64,000 nt of DNA, taken from contig JAGTJM010000043.1 in assembly GCA_020747015.1 (NCBI GenBank), forward strand, positions 124,001-188,000, read 5' to 3'. Shown piece by piece: positions 1 to 11,494 of this stretch. How positions within the stretch are numbered: position 1 is the first letter of the stretch; every line of letters starts with the position of its first letter. The position numbers were made by a program, and so were the translations under genes. The notes under the pieces were generated by a model that saw only the letters and a list, made by a program, of their open reading frames with translations, did not search any database and was not told the DNA's origin. Source of the stretch: Pyrenochaeta sp. MPI-SDFR-AT-0127 (lineage: Eukaryota; Ascomycota; Dothideomycetes; Pleosporales; Cucurbitariaceae).

Positions 1-1447
1 GGCCACTCTGTTCCCTGTGCATACGGGCCTCAATCTCCTTGAGCTGGCTCTCGCGGGCCAAGAGCTCCTGTCGCTTCTCGTTGATCTCTCGCTGCACCTT
101 GACCTCAATCTCGCGGAGTTTTTCTTCCTCGCGTCGTAGCTGCTCCTCCTTCAAGCGCACAGACTGGCTCGCAAGGTCCTCAGGGTTCATTGACGAGTCA
201 CTGACGAACACGTTAGTTGGCATGGTAATGGGTAGAAGGCAGGTGACTTACGCAGCAGCACCACCCTCCACGCTCTTGCTGAGCTTCTCAGTACGGTAGT
301 TCTCGTACAAGAAGTCGTGCGTGATTTCCTTGAGATCAGCAAGATGGCTGTGGAGGAGCGCACTTCGTACAGCCAAGAAATCTGAGTGGCGAGGATTGTC
401 TACCTCGACAATGCCCCATGGGTACTGTCGTGCCCGTACTCGTCGGCCATTAATCTCGACCGTGTCCTCGGAACCAACAATAGCAAAAGGCATGAGGCCG
501 CGAAGCTCGGCGTTCTCCTCGACCGTGTCCTCATCATCCTCTTCGATGTCGTATGGGAAGTTGTACACGGGGATGCGGTAGTGCTCAATATCCTCCATGA
601 CGAGCTTCTTCGACTCGGCCAGTTCGGCAGGTGTAAGTGAATCAGCCTTGCCAATAACAGGAATGACGTTGCAACGCGGCGATAGGCGCTTCATGAGTTC
701 AATGTCTAGTTCGCGGAGACTGCACGCTGTCAGAAGTGGCCGAAAGGAGAGGGACGGCGAACAAACCCATGGCCAGTTGGTGTGATAAAGTACAAGAGGA
801 CGTGGACGCGATCATCTCGGAACCGAGGATTACGCTTGATACGCGACTCTTCGGCAAGAATGCCATCGTACTGTCGCTCGAGGTATCCAACAATCTCTGA
901 GAAGCTGTGCAGATGGTAAGCTAACGTCAGGGCGCGCAGGAGAGCTAGCCTACCTGGCCTCGTTGTCGATCTGGTCTCCGAAACCGGGCGTATCAACAAT
1001 GGTCAATGAGATGCGTGTGCCCTCTTCATCGAGCTCTGCGGACAATTGTTAGCGGAAGCGGTTCTGGCAAAAATTGGTGCCAGGCGTAATGGGCCAGCAG
1101 ACGCGAAGAGACACGAATGGGCGACGTACCGACAGTGATGGGCTTGATCTTGACGCCCTCCTCGAGGTGAGCGACTGTTGGGTCGTCAACCTCCTTGTGT
1201 CCGAGCACCTGCTTGCCGCAGAGCGTGTTGACGAAGGTTGTCCGGCCAGTTCCTGAGGCACCGCAGACCATCAGGCAGAACTGGATTCCCTTCTTGACAT
1301 TCTTCTTTCTGCGCGTCTTGTTAAGCGCCTAGATTGCACAGTTAGCGTCGTGGTCAATTGCTGGGTGCGGCTGTGGCGGGCGAGGGAATGCCATGGTGTG
1401 TCTGGGGAGAGACGTGGTTTTGGGGATTGGGGCCGTACCGACGACAT
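1..1447 (-). CDS. CDC11: Septin, Cdc11/AspA type (3' end outside window)
   Basis: Septins are GTP-binding filament proteins that build rings and scaffolds at septa, hyphal tips and branch points. Six exons are read: 1447-1439, 1328-1130, 1035-954, 904-767, 719-252 and 200-1 (continuing). The first exon is only nine bases (Met-Ser-Ser), then the reading frame gives the basic ALNKTRRKK segment. The P-loop is GASGTGRT at residues 26-33, the G3 motif is DTPGFGD, and the G4 region reads PVIGKADSLT. The septin-unique stretch includes YPWGIVEVDN. The last visible exon is a Glu/Arg/Lys-rich heptad region, the C-terminal coiled coil used for lateral pairing. The MEDIEHYRIPVYNFPYD segment resembles yeast Cdc11 more than Cdc12 or Cdc3. 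About 365 residues are visible and the stop lies beyond base 1. The next gene diverges from it across a 0.9-kb shared upstream region. Confidence 0.93.
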
Positions 1448-2357
1448 TTTGGCCTCGGAGCGATGAACGTGGTACGTATTTGCGGAGGGGTGCTTGCCGA
1501 CAATAGAGGCAGCGAAACGTGAAGATGAAACTGTTTGGGGGGTGTGAGTTGGACGGGTGGGCTTGTTTGTGATGTTGCGGAGTGTCGTGGAAATTTGGGG
1601 GACGTTGGCAGTTGCTCCCTGCGCGATGCAAAGGGGCTCGCTAGCGGCGACGGACCCCCCGGTCGCTCTCTCCTGTCTTGGCGCGACCACCTGGCGCGAC
1701 CTCTTTGGGAAGGATGCACAGAGATCACCAGGTGCTCATGGGCGGTGTTTGAGACCCATTCAATGGATTGTCGCGCATATACATCTCTATTGTGTGCAAG
1801 AAATTGCATCTGCATCTACGAAGCCATCTAGGACTCTTACATTTCCAACACAGGCACACAGAAATGGGATCCGTACGTTGAGAACTGTGGGGAAATTGTC
1901 TGGAAGCGTAACTGGAGCCTAATAATGCCCCCCACCACTGGATGCACCCAATCCCTTCCAGAACATTTACACATTGACGTGGTCATCGAGCAAACCGCAT
2001 TGCATCTACAGGTAGAGGATAATGGAGTCAGATGGATGCTCACAATACACCCTTGTGCGCTTCCCGTAATTGGCTAGCGCCCGCTAGGCGAGCATGGAAG
2101 CTTGGACGGGTGACATGGTAAGCTTGGGAGCCTCCTCCCATGGGACCTCCGCGCTGCTCTTCACCACTCACTCATTCATCTTGCCGTTGCCTCAGTCACT
2201 CTGAGGACATGGGCCTAGCATGCCGCTATCTTGTCCAATAACGCCCGCTGCACTGTTTGCAAGGCGATCTCCCACGACTGCACCTTCCACCTCAGCATCC
2301 CACTGCGACTCCAGGTAGCCCCACTACAGCTACCGTCCCTCTTCCACGGCAGACAGA
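1448..2357. promoter_or_regulatory. Divergent intergenic region between septin and PROPPIN genes
   Basis: About 910 bases separate the septin start (minus strand) from the PROPPIN start (plus strand), so both promoters must lie here. No TATA box or named operator stands out. Open frames on both strands (for example 1535-1831 and 1271-1690) overlap each other, lack family features and look like chance ORFs in upstream sequence. Confidence 0.5.
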
Positions 2358-3641
2358 ATGAATACCCGGCCTATCCTCGACTCGGATACTGGGCCCTTCG
2401 TCCTCTCTGCCTCATTCAACGCAGACACCTCGTCTTTCTCGGCTGCTCTGGAATCAGGATTTCGCAGTATGTCTGCACTTGTAGCACCCGCTCTTGCCAC
2501 TGACAGTCTTAGTATTCTCATCTAAGCTATGCGACCAGAGAATAGCAAGAGGTACCATTTACCGCCCACTCTGCCCACCTTCCTAGTGCTGACATCTCAA
2601 ACAGAGGTTGGCGGCGGCATAGGCTGCGTTGAAATGCTCGGCACCACACAGTACATGGCCCTGGTCGGAGGAGGGAAGCAGCCCAAGTTCCCGCAAAACA
2701 AGGTCTGTCCCGAGGACTCCGGCTGGCTCGTTGTCAAGGACACTGACATTATCTTCGAGGTCCAAATCTGGAACGACAACCGTCAAACTGTCTCCACCTC
2801 GCTCGAATTCAAGACGCCGATACAGCGCGTTCGGATATCCCAGACACATTTGATTGTCGTTCTACTGAACAAAGTGGGCATTTACAGGATGAAGATACCG
2901 CCGGAGAAGATTGCCGACTACGAGACTGTCAATAACCCGTTTGGGTTGTGTGAGCTTGGGAAAAACATTGTTGCCTACCCAGGTAGGACGGTAGGCCAGG
3001 TCAAGTTGTTCGACCTGACTACCAGTAATGTCAGCATCATACCTGCACACGAGTCGCCGCTGCGGGCACTCGCAATTAGCAAGAATGGGGATTTGGTAGC
3101 AACAGCCAGCGAACAAGGCACCATCATCCGCCTCTGGTCCTTCCCCTCCTGCACCAAGATTGCCGAACTCCGCCGTGGTGTCGACCCTGCCGCCATTTTT
3201 TCTCTTGCCTTCTCACCATCCGGATCTACCCTTGCTGTAACTTCTGACAAATCTACTCTGCACATTTTCGATCTCTCAGCTGCACTGGCTGGCGCCAGCT
3301 CCCACGCAGACCCGAAGCAGCACAAGTGGGGCATCCTCTCCAAAGTCCCGCTTCTACCGCGCCAATTCTCCGACACCTACTCGACCGCATCTCACAAATT
3401 CGAAATGGGAGACGAACCAGTTACTTGGGGGCCTCATGCTAAGTCTGCCACGTTGAGTGCAGGTATTCCAGGTGTACCGGGTGGGAGACCAACAAAAGGC
3501 CTCATTGGCTGGCTGGACGAGGAGACAATCTTGGTCATTGGAGCCGGGCAGGACGCTCGATGGGAACGTTTTGTTCTGGGCGTCGATGATACTGGACGAC
3601 GAGCATTCATTGATTATAAGTGGAAACGATACATTGACTGA
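2358..3641 (+). CDS. HSV2: PROPPIN (Atg18/WIPI family), Hsv2-like
   Basis: PROPPINs are seven-bladed beta-propellers that bind PI3P and PI(3,5)P2 on endosomes, vacuole and pre-autophagosomal membranes; Hsv2 acts in piecemeal autophagy of the nucleus. Four exons are read: 2358-2466, 2513-2551, 2605-2702 and 2760-3641, giving 375 residues. The start MNTRPILDSDTGPFVL and the segment GGIGCVEMLGTTQYMALVGGG match the family. The phosphoinositide-binding LRRG motif lies at residues 219-222, where Atg18 itself usually has FRRG. The short length and C-terminus ending DYKWKRYID favour Hsv2/WIPI3-4 over Atg18. Exon 2 is a 39-base microexon. The third intron (2703-2759, 57 nt) has no stop and keeps frame, so an ORF finder would wrongly include it. 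It converges on the ceramide synthase gene. Confidence 0.93.
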
Positions 3642-4050
3642 GTACCGTTATCGGGAAAGAGAAGAGATCACGGAACAGGAATTGAGTGAATCATATGACA
3701 TGGTTGATTGTGAATATCCAGTTGCGTTTCTCTGGCGTTTTTAGACAATGTTTATATACCCACATTGATGCATTTTCAATGTATTGCTCATTGCATTACG
3801 AATTCTTTAACATTGTATTTCAATCTGACTCAGTAGTGATTATGGATGGAACTGCGTGAGATGGGATTGAAACGATCTATGTTCGCTTCTAGGGTATGCA
3901 TATTCCCCGGCCCTCTCGATGAATACTATATGAAAGGGCGCTCATTCAAGGCGCTCGCCTTAAAACGCCACTACGCCGAGGAAACTTTTTCAGCTTACAA
4001 AACCCATTGCCGTTACGATGGTCTCAAGACCAACAGGCACAAGACGTGCT
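3642..4050. other. Convergent 3' intergenic region
   Basis: This 409-base gap holds the 3' ends of the PROPPIN (plus) and ceramide synthase (minus) transcripts. It is AT-richer than the flanking exons, with T-rich and AT-rich stretches after 3741 suited to polyadenylation. The overlapping small ORF at 3846-4118 shows no family features. Confidence 0.4.
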
Positions 4051-5713
4051 CTACGAAGGTTTATCGCACCCAATCCTTCCAAGTAACTCTTTCCGGTCGC
4101 CATGCCCGGGAATACTAATTCCGCTCGCCCTCGAGCTCGTGGAGCTTCTATTCTGCCTCCTCTGGCTCGCGCCATTCATTCTCGCAAATGTCAGCGCATC
4201 GACGCCAACTTCTTCCTCCTTTGGAGCCATGGACAATGAACTCATACCGGACTCAGCGCATGTCGTCGCTGCATTGAAAATCGTGCGTGTCTGATCCTCC
4301 TCGATTTCTTCGTCATCGCCTTCATCGTCGGAGCGCAGATCGTCCGCAGGAGCCCCACTAAGAACCTTATATACCACTTTTGTAATTGTGCCAAACCAGA
4401 TGCAACAGAAGACTTGTAGGGCGAGAAGGAGGGCGAGGAAGTAGTACCGAAGGGATGGGTTCCAGCAAATAGGGCCGTTGCGGTCGCTGTATGCTTTTAG
4501 GAGATTGCTCCAGATGTTATTTCCGCCGTAGGCTTCAAAGGCCGCGGTGTCGGATGCAGGAATGAAGTGGGTCTGGGTCGAGGAGGAGTCGGAGAAATAG
4601 CAACCGGGTGCCATATCGACGGGTGCGTATGCATAGATGGACCAGCAGACCATCATGTAGAAGACGTGGCGGGTGAGCATCCATGACAGGACGAACACGC
4701 CAAAGGCAATGTCGCAGGCGGTACTATAGCCCATGTATTTGAGGAGTTTGGCAGTCTATGGTTGTCAGCTCTCATGTACACGATCCCTGTGATCTCGATG
4801 TTGAGGTGTACGTACCGGCAAGATGATGTCTACAAAATCCATAATGCACAAAATGACGGTTCCAACGCGCATATGGTAGTAGCCATACGACAGGAACATG
4901 AGCGCAGTTGTGAAGATGTGGTGGGTGAGCATCTGCGCGTAGTCTTTGCGCTTCTCCTCAAGGTTGACAACCAGGATTTGTTGGATCCAGAAGCCCCATT
5001 GAACAAGGTAATACCATTTGAAAAGGCCCTCGACTTCTCGGAAAGGCCAGCCTTCCCAGATGCCGTGAAGGTTGAGCCAGAAGTCGGAGTGATACATGAT
5101 GTACTGGTGCTTGTTAGTTCTCGGTTCTCTCGCTATGTATGGGAATTTTTTTTGTACCATGCCCAGTGACCACGATCCAGTGTAGTATATGATCAACCAC
5201 GCCTGCTCCTTGAACCTGTCGAGTCCCTTCCTCGTCCTGATACCTCCTAGTCTTGCGAGTGGGTCGAGGAGGTACTCCATAACCGCGACTCTCAGACCGG
5301 TGAATACGACTGACCAGAATATGACAAACGGCAGGTCGTCAGTACCGCAGCCGTACATATTCGAGTCTGCGTTGTAATATGACATGTGGAAAAACTTGGT
5401 GGTGCGGCTGCGTGCGCGGGGAAAGCAGATGTGCGTCAACAAAAGAAGGGAGATGAGGTTCACGGAGATGCCTATAGCATGGAACTCGTTAGAGGAGCTT
5501 ATGGGAGAGGATTGTCTAGGAGAGGGAAAACATACCAATCTGGTGCTCGCAGATGAGGGTGCACAGCGTAGCCATTAGCCCCTCATCTTCAACCTTCTTT
5601 GGCTGTGGTTTCCGTCTTTTCGGTGCGACGGCCAATTTCTGATCTTGAACGTGGTCGGCGTGTGTCCTGCTCAGCGTGCCATTGCCATTGGGCAGCGCCG
5701 TCTTGGTAGCCAT
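4051..5713 (-). CDS. LAG1: Ceramide synthase, Lag1/TLC domain
   Basis: This enzyme N-acylates sphingoid bases with fatty acyl-CoA to make (dihydro)ceramide in the endoplasmic reticulum. Exons 5713-5536, 5471-5158, 5103-4816 and 4755-4051 give 494 residues. After a basic N-terminus (KRRKPQPKK) come several hydrophobic membrane spans. The Lag motif is visible: MLTHHI with the catalytic histidine pair at residues 225-226, then IMDFVDI with acidic residues D253 and D256. The C-terminal tail is long and acidic (RSDDEGDDEEIEEDQ), a typical site for casein kinase 2 type phosphorylation in fungal Lag proteins; that regulation is inferred. The second intron (5157-5104, 54 nt) is stop-free and in frame. 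Filamentous fungi carry two paralogues (LagA and BarA types) and I cannot tell which this is. Confidence 0.93.
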
Positions 5714-6988
5714 GATGGGCGCAATATGAGAGGTGTTGAGGTAACGGATATGCGCTTAACCGGTGCTATCGTTGGCGGCTTCCCGCAGTGTGCGTCCTGA
5801 AGACAGGCTGAGGGCCAGAGGACACTCTCAGGACAGGGACGAGACTTGCTGGCTGCTTTCCTGGTGGCAATGCGGTTTGGTAGGGCACAAGCCGGCAAAC
5901 GTCTTGATTTGAGGTCGCAAGCGTCTGTGTCGCAGCGAGTGGGGTCGGAGGGCTGTTTCTCAGTGTTTCGCACGCATGTGGGCAGAGTGCAGGAAGAATG
6001 GAGGAATTGTAGACTGGCCGTCTTTGGGCGGGGGAGGATTGCGCAGATGTTTCGAAGGGGAAGCGGTGTGGTACCCAGCAAGATATTCAGGGTTCAGAAC
6101 AAGATGGGCAAGCGCGAATCACGCCTCTTTGGATGCCGCCCCAATCGCGCAGGCTGGTAGGCTGCTGGTCTGCTTCTCTGGGGCAATTGCGTAGAGAAGG
6201 ACGCTTTGCAGCCTCGGAAATTCTGGCCAGAGGGCGCGGGAGCTAGCAATCGCTGTGTTCGCGGAGCGCGCTACGTTTTCGGGGGCAGAGAGGGGATTCA
6301 AAATGGGCCTCGCGTAACTTTGCTAGTTCGGTGGGAACATGGGAGCTGAAGCAAAACCCTGACTGGCTGTAGCGGGAAAGGAGGTGGCAAGCTGGTTGTA
6401 CGTCTGTCTGTTCCACGGAAGCCTTCCTCCTCTTGTCTTGTCGCCCAAGCGAGCCCCCCTACCCGGCCGTTTGTTGTTGGGGAGCTCTGCAGTCGCAAGA
6501 TGCCAAGATGTCCGACTGCAAAAAGCTTCGTTTCCCGACGATTCAGGGTTCGGAGGCGTTTCACGTTCCCGGCCAATGGCGCCGTCACGTCCAGATTGCT
6601 ACCCCGCCACGGCCACCAGCAGGCACATAATGGCAAAGTCGGGTCTTCCGACTGGTGGGCTACTTTGCCATTTGCTACTGGTAGTTGCCCTCTTGCGGAG
6701 CCAGGGCCAAAAACATGATCCGTAAGAGAATGCGCTGCGAGCTTCGCACAATAGATGACCTGATCTGGGAACACATGTATTACGAACAACTGTACGCTAC
6801 CTACAGACGAAAAGACGGAAAGGATGAGCGCTCGTCCCGTCCACGCCCAGGATCCAAAGCAATACTACCATACGAACGCCCTTCTGCCCTGCATCCTTCC
6901 TTGCTGAGCCAAGTTCATAGCATACAACGCCATACAATTTCCTGCTTGTGTCAGCCAATGAGGTGCTTCTGGAAGCTCCGTCTGTAGC
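5714..6988. promoter_or_regulatory. Upstream region of ceramide synthase with hairpin
   Basis: About 1.27 kb between the ceramide synthase start and the end of the Bax-inhibitor gene. It contains the LAG1 promoter and leader, both read on the minus strand, and a strong inverted repeat at 6629-6672. Overlapping ORFs on both strands (for example 5846-6160 and 6298-6789) have biased composition and no recognisable domain, so I treat them as chance. Confidence 0.4.
6629..6672. repeat. Inverted repeat with nested hairpin
   Basis: Perfect 11-base arms AATGGCAAAGT (6629-6639) and ACTTTGCCATT (6662-6672) enclose a second hairpin, GTCGG-GTCTT-CCGAC. It is near the middle of the intergenic region upstream of the ceramide synthase gene. 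It could be a cruciform or palindromic factor site, or a structured leader RNA. Confidence 0.75.
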
Positions 6989-7884
6989 TCAGTTGTTGTT
7001 CTGCGAGTTCAAGATCCTCAAGATGGCGAGGAACAGGTTGATAATGTCGAGGTACAGCGAAATGGCCGCCGCAATCTCCTCTTCCACATGGTAGTGGCGC
7101 ATGATCAGCTGCGTGTCGACCAGAATGTAGCCAGAGAAAATCAGAGCGCAAACAATCCCATAGCCGAGCTCAACCTTGCTGTTGTAGGGAAAGAACGCCG
7201 ACATAAAGCCGAACAGGATCAGGACCCATAGCCCACCAAACAGGTATGGCACCCAGCTCGTAAAGTCGTACTTTGTCTGGCAGGCAAACAGGCTGAGCGC
7301 AACGAAGATGCCAAACGTGAACACCACCGCTTCGAGCACAATCTTGGAATCGGTGAACGACACAATGACAGAGATGGAGTAGGATTCCATAGCAGTGAAC
7401 CCGGCCAGGAAGAGGAGGTTCATGGGATACGACTTGCGCTTCCAGAAGGTAAGGCCGAGGAAGGCAAAGGCGCCAAAGATCGACACCCATATCATCCACT
7501 GGTTTGTTTGGATCCAGTGCTTATACGAGACCGAGGTCATTGAGACGAAGCTTACGGCGGCAGTGGCAAGGAGCTGAACAGTCCTACATGCAGTCAGTAG
7601 GTGTGCGATACCTCTGAACAAATGCGCGCGTCCTTTGGCAGTACTCACAAAATAGCGTACACCTTCCTCACAAACGCCATCCGAATATCTAACGTAGCCT
7701 CTGAGACCACGCCGCCAAACTTGAAGTCGTCTGGTAGGTTGTCATCCTCGCTTCGTGGTACACCCCGTAACAGAGCTTCTTGCGGGTCGTCCGCCTGGTA
7801 GCTAGGTGGCGCTTGCGCGTATGACGGCGAGGCCTCATCGAGCGAGTCCCGCTGCGGGACGTTCTGGTATTTAGGTCCAGCCAT
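6989..7884 (-). CDS. BXI1: Bax inhibitor-1 / TMBIM (LFG) family membrane protein
   Basis: TMBIM proteins are small multispanning proteins of ER, Golgi, vacuole or mitochondria that act as calcium leak channels and modulate ER stress and cell death; yeast Bxi1 is the counterpart. Two exons, 7884-7649 and 7583-6989, with a 65-nt intron give 276 residues. A soluble Pro/Ser/Tyr-rich N-terminus (PSYAQAPPSYQ) precedes six or seven hydrophobic spans from about residue 85 on. The C-terminal part has the family segments GYILVDTQLIMRHYHVEEE and SLYLDIINLFLAILRIL. The spliced joint VYAIL-TVQLLATA is continuous with the family pattern. The conserved acidic residues of the final spans, linked to pH-gated calcium leak in this family, are present. 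Confidence 0.93.
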
Positions 7885-8636
7885 CGCGAGTGTTCTTGTC
7901 GTGGATGCAGTCGACTAGCGGTGCGTGGTGTGAAGAGTAAGCGCGCTGGAGTGGCGGAGGAACCTTCGGTAGGGCGGAGCTTATGACGCAGGCAGAAACC
8001 AACCGCGGAACGTGACATAATCGCGTGCAAGTCACCCTCGCGGCCTTGAACGTCCTGTGCATAACTACAGTCACTATACTTCTGGTTTACATATATTCCA
8101 TGGTCGAATGGCTCCTGGAAATATCTCCTCGTGAACACTTTTGGCCCTTGTTCTACATTAGCATCTCAATACGTTACATATGGCATTGCTCCCTACTTTC
8201 GCTCTCACACTACACATAAACGCCGACTTCCCTCATAGCATCTCAGAATCGCATGTCTGGCCCGACATAGCCTTGGCCAAGGGCGCTTGCTGATCATGTT
8301 GAGTTCTCCTCTGCCAACGGCGTGCCGCCTTCTGGTGTGAGCGGTGGCTCAGCCTCAGCCATCCATGAACTACAATGGCCAGCTAAGTTCTTACAGATGT
8401 AGTGTGCTTACTTACGCCATCTGTGCTGCTCTTACGAGGGGCCAATCTGATACCAGACTAAAAATGGCTTCCCTCGATAGGTTCACAATGCACATCATCC
8501 AAAATATGATTTCAGCCTTGCCTGCCTGCCACTGTTGCTTTGCAAACTTTCATTCAGCTTCTAAACTCTGCAGTGCAACTTCAAATGGCGTTGTCTGCCG
8601 GATTCATTCCATCTTTCATTTATCGTTGTGCTGATC
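7885..8636. promoter_or_regulatory. Divergent upstream region
   Basis: About 750 bases between the divergently transcribed Bax-inhibitor gene and the DUF6536-type gene. It must contain both promoters. No clear TATA or known operator was recognised. Confidence 0.35.
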
Positions 8637-11031
8637 ATGCCCTCCGCCGACACTGTCGAGAATTATCAACTCGTCTCGATCAAGTCATATTCTCATCCTG
8701 GTGAGGTACAGGACCACGACCTTGACTCAAATGATGCCACATCATCACATCAACAAGAAGCTTCCGATGTGGAATGTCTTGGGTAGGTCATAATCGGCCA
8801 CATATTCTCTGTTGCTGATTGTCCAGCACATCTGAAGACAACACCACCAAACGTGCAATTCATCGACTCTCTTCTTCATCCAGGTCTTCTGTTGAAATTG
8901 CAAAACAACCAAACTTTTTCAAATTTTGCGTGAGGCCGATATCCGACTTCTGCTCATCCATCGACCGAAGACTCACAAACCGGCTGAGGCGGAGTCGCTA
9001 TCATGGATGGCGCGTGGGCGTCCTTTCCGCTCTTTGCATGTCTACTTTCGTTCTCTGTTGCAACATCACTCTCATCGTAGCGGGTTCTGTCGTGAATGGT
9101 GGGTATGACAAAGATGGCGTCGCCAACCTCGTCTACGGCAATGAGAGAACCATATCGCGATGGAATACTACCTTTCACGTTTTGATCAATGCCCTCAGCA
9201 CAATCCTCCTTGCCGGTAGCAATTACACAATGCAGGTCTTGAGTTCTCCAACGCGATTAGACATTGATAAGGCACATGCAAAAGGTAATTGGCTTGAGAT
9301 CGGGTTACTTAGCCCCCGTAATTTGCGAATCATCTCAAGAAAGCGCATGGCTCTGTGCCTTTTACTAGCAGTGTCTTCAGTCCCGCTTCACCTTTTGTAA
9401 GAGACGCTACTCATATATATTCTCTTCGAGGCTCATCCGTCCTAGTTACAATGCTTCTGTGTTCAAGATTGTCATCGCCAACGATTATGCTATATTTGCT
9501 GTGGATCGTCAATCGGACGGGTATGCTAGGCTGGCTTCCAGTCCTGACACATACCTCAATCTTACCAACGCCCAGTGGAAGAACACATACAACGAGGAAT
9601 ATGTGTCTGGGCACGGCGATCTATACCTGGCGATCGATCAACTAGCTTTCAGCACATCTCCAACCACCGTCTCACTGAACATGTCTGACTATCTCCCATG
9701 GACCACCCGCAGCACCTTTCAAAGAATGATTTCTCCCTCGTCAGATTGGATCTCCTTTGCACTCGGTAACGTAACAGTGACCACCGTGAAGACACCAGGC
9801 CAGTCCCTACCACAGGACTCCGCTAGTGAGCGTGTGATCGATCAACTTCCGGTCTCAATGCATGTTGCGCATGCTTTTTCGCGAAAGACTGGTCCACGAA
9901 GTTGCATTCAGATCAGCCTCTACTTTATGATAGTTGTTGTAACCTTCAACTCTTTCAAGCTCATCATCATGGCCTACATTCTTGTTACAGATCGGTCGAA
10001 ATATATTGTCACGCTCGGAGATGCTGCGGCTTCTTTTTTGGAACACCCGGACTCGACGACCCACGGGAAGTGTATGCTCGCTATGGACAAGAAGCTATTC
10101 AGCCGTGGACGGCCATCTTGTCTCTCCAACCTCAGTAATCAGAACACAAGGGACATCTCCATATATTCAACGGATGTATGGCGACCGCGGCCGCAACGCT
10201 ATTTTTCCTCTGTCAGCTTTGATAAAGGATCCACTTCTATCCTATCGTAAGGTCGAACCCATTGTCACATTACCAGAGCTGACTGTTTTCAGTGTTCTAT
10301 GTCTCGGCATCGCCGTCGCAATAATCTCTGCAACCACGAGTTCCTCAACAAATTCGTGGGCTTGGGGCTCTGCATCTGACGGCATGCTCTTCATAGGGTC
10401 TAACCATGCTTCCTCCAAGGCAACAATTCTCAACGCCTGGCTTGTCAACATGCCGCAGATCCTGCTATCGTTCTGTTACCTCAATATCAACACAATCTGT
10501 ACCGCGATGGCTTGCGCACAAGAATGGAACACTTTTGGCACGACTAGAAAAGGCCTCAGGGTAACAGATCCGGCAGGCGAGCAGCGCAGCACTTATTTTC
10601 TACAACTTCCTTATAAATGGGCCATGCCACTCCTAATCGTCAGCGGTACCTTGCACTGGCTACTGTCCCAAACATTTTTCTTAGTCCGGGTCGACTACTA
10701 CGATCGAAATCTCGAACTAAAAAGTAACGACTCGCGAGCTGCATGTGGCATTTCATTTTCGAGCCTCATTGTGTTCTTCTGCGTGACTTTTGGATTAGTC
10801 CTGGCGATCAGGGTGGTGGGACGGCGAAGATTGCACCCAAAGATCCCGTCGGCTGAATGCTGCAGTCTGATCATAAGTGCTGCGTGCCATCCATTGAATG
10901 ACGAAATCGAGCCTCATTTGAATAGAGTCCAATGGGGGGTGGTTGAGCATGAGGTGCAAGAAGGGTATGCGCACTGCACCCTTTCCGCGAGAGCAGTCAA
11001 AAGACCAGAAGTAGGAAAACGGTACCATTGA
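8637..11031 (+). CDS. DUF6536-type fungal multispanning membrane protein
   Basis: Function is unknown; the family is common and often multicopy in filamentous ascomycetes. Exons 8637-8782, 8827-9396, 9446-10246 and 10293-11031 give 751 residues, joined by three introns of 44-49 nt. After a Ser/Asp-rich soluble N-terminus comes the family hallmark HGWRVGVLSALCMSTFVL, which starts the first membrane span. About eight hydrophobic spans follow, including SVLCLGIAVAIISAT and MPLLIVSGTLHWLLSQTF. A large region between spans carries several N-glycosylation sequons (for example N-L-T and N-V-T), so it probably faces outside. The last stretch after the final span is cytosolic and basic. The splice that links LHL to FYNASVFKIV matches the family. 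The family assignment is from memory of its layout, not a search. Confidence 0.82.
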
Positions 11032-11494
11032 AAGTCTTCGAAATTGAGGAATGGATGTTACCTCCATTTTGGAGCATGTATTTCCCAGCTGGTTACATGA
11101 GAATGCCTGGAGCACCATTGCTCTCTCAATTTGCGAACAATTGACTACGTTAGAGCAAATTCCAGCTGTCTCAAGCAGGGAGACGCAGCAGAAGGAGAGC
11201 CGAGTTAGATTTACAGACTGATTGTTTGTTTCTAAGTTTTCTGCTCCGAAATCTCCCTTCACAAAAGGAAGATTACGAACTGGATGGGATTATGATATTG
11301 TATAGCTATCATACATCAGAGCGCAGCTGCTGGCCAGTTTTGAATAGATCATAATTGGATCTTATACAATCATGCTTGGATGATAACCGAAGGTTACCAT
11401 TGAATTAGTTAACGCGTGGGTATTGAGGATAAGGAAAGGGGTTGAGCTTTGGAAGATATCATTCGATCATGTTTAGTTCGAATCCTTTCTGCCT
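11032..11494. other. Convergent 3' intergenic region
   Basis: This 460-base stretch lies between the 3' ends of two converging genes. It is AT-rich with likely polyadenylation sequence. No gene is seen. Confidence 0.4.

Noticed and set aside
3457..3744. Alternative C-terminal frame of the PROPPIN
   Set aside because: The frame ending DYKWKRYID matches Hsv2 C-termini; the other frame has no such match.
6298..6789. 163-residue frame on the minus strand
   Set aside because: No domain, overlapped by plus-strand frames, and it contains the palindrome seen in the intergenic region.
8819..9400. Treating the DUF6536 segment as a separate 193-residue gene
   Set aside because: Splicing at 8783-8826 and 9397-9445 joins it in frame to both neighbours, and the first apparent start is TTG.
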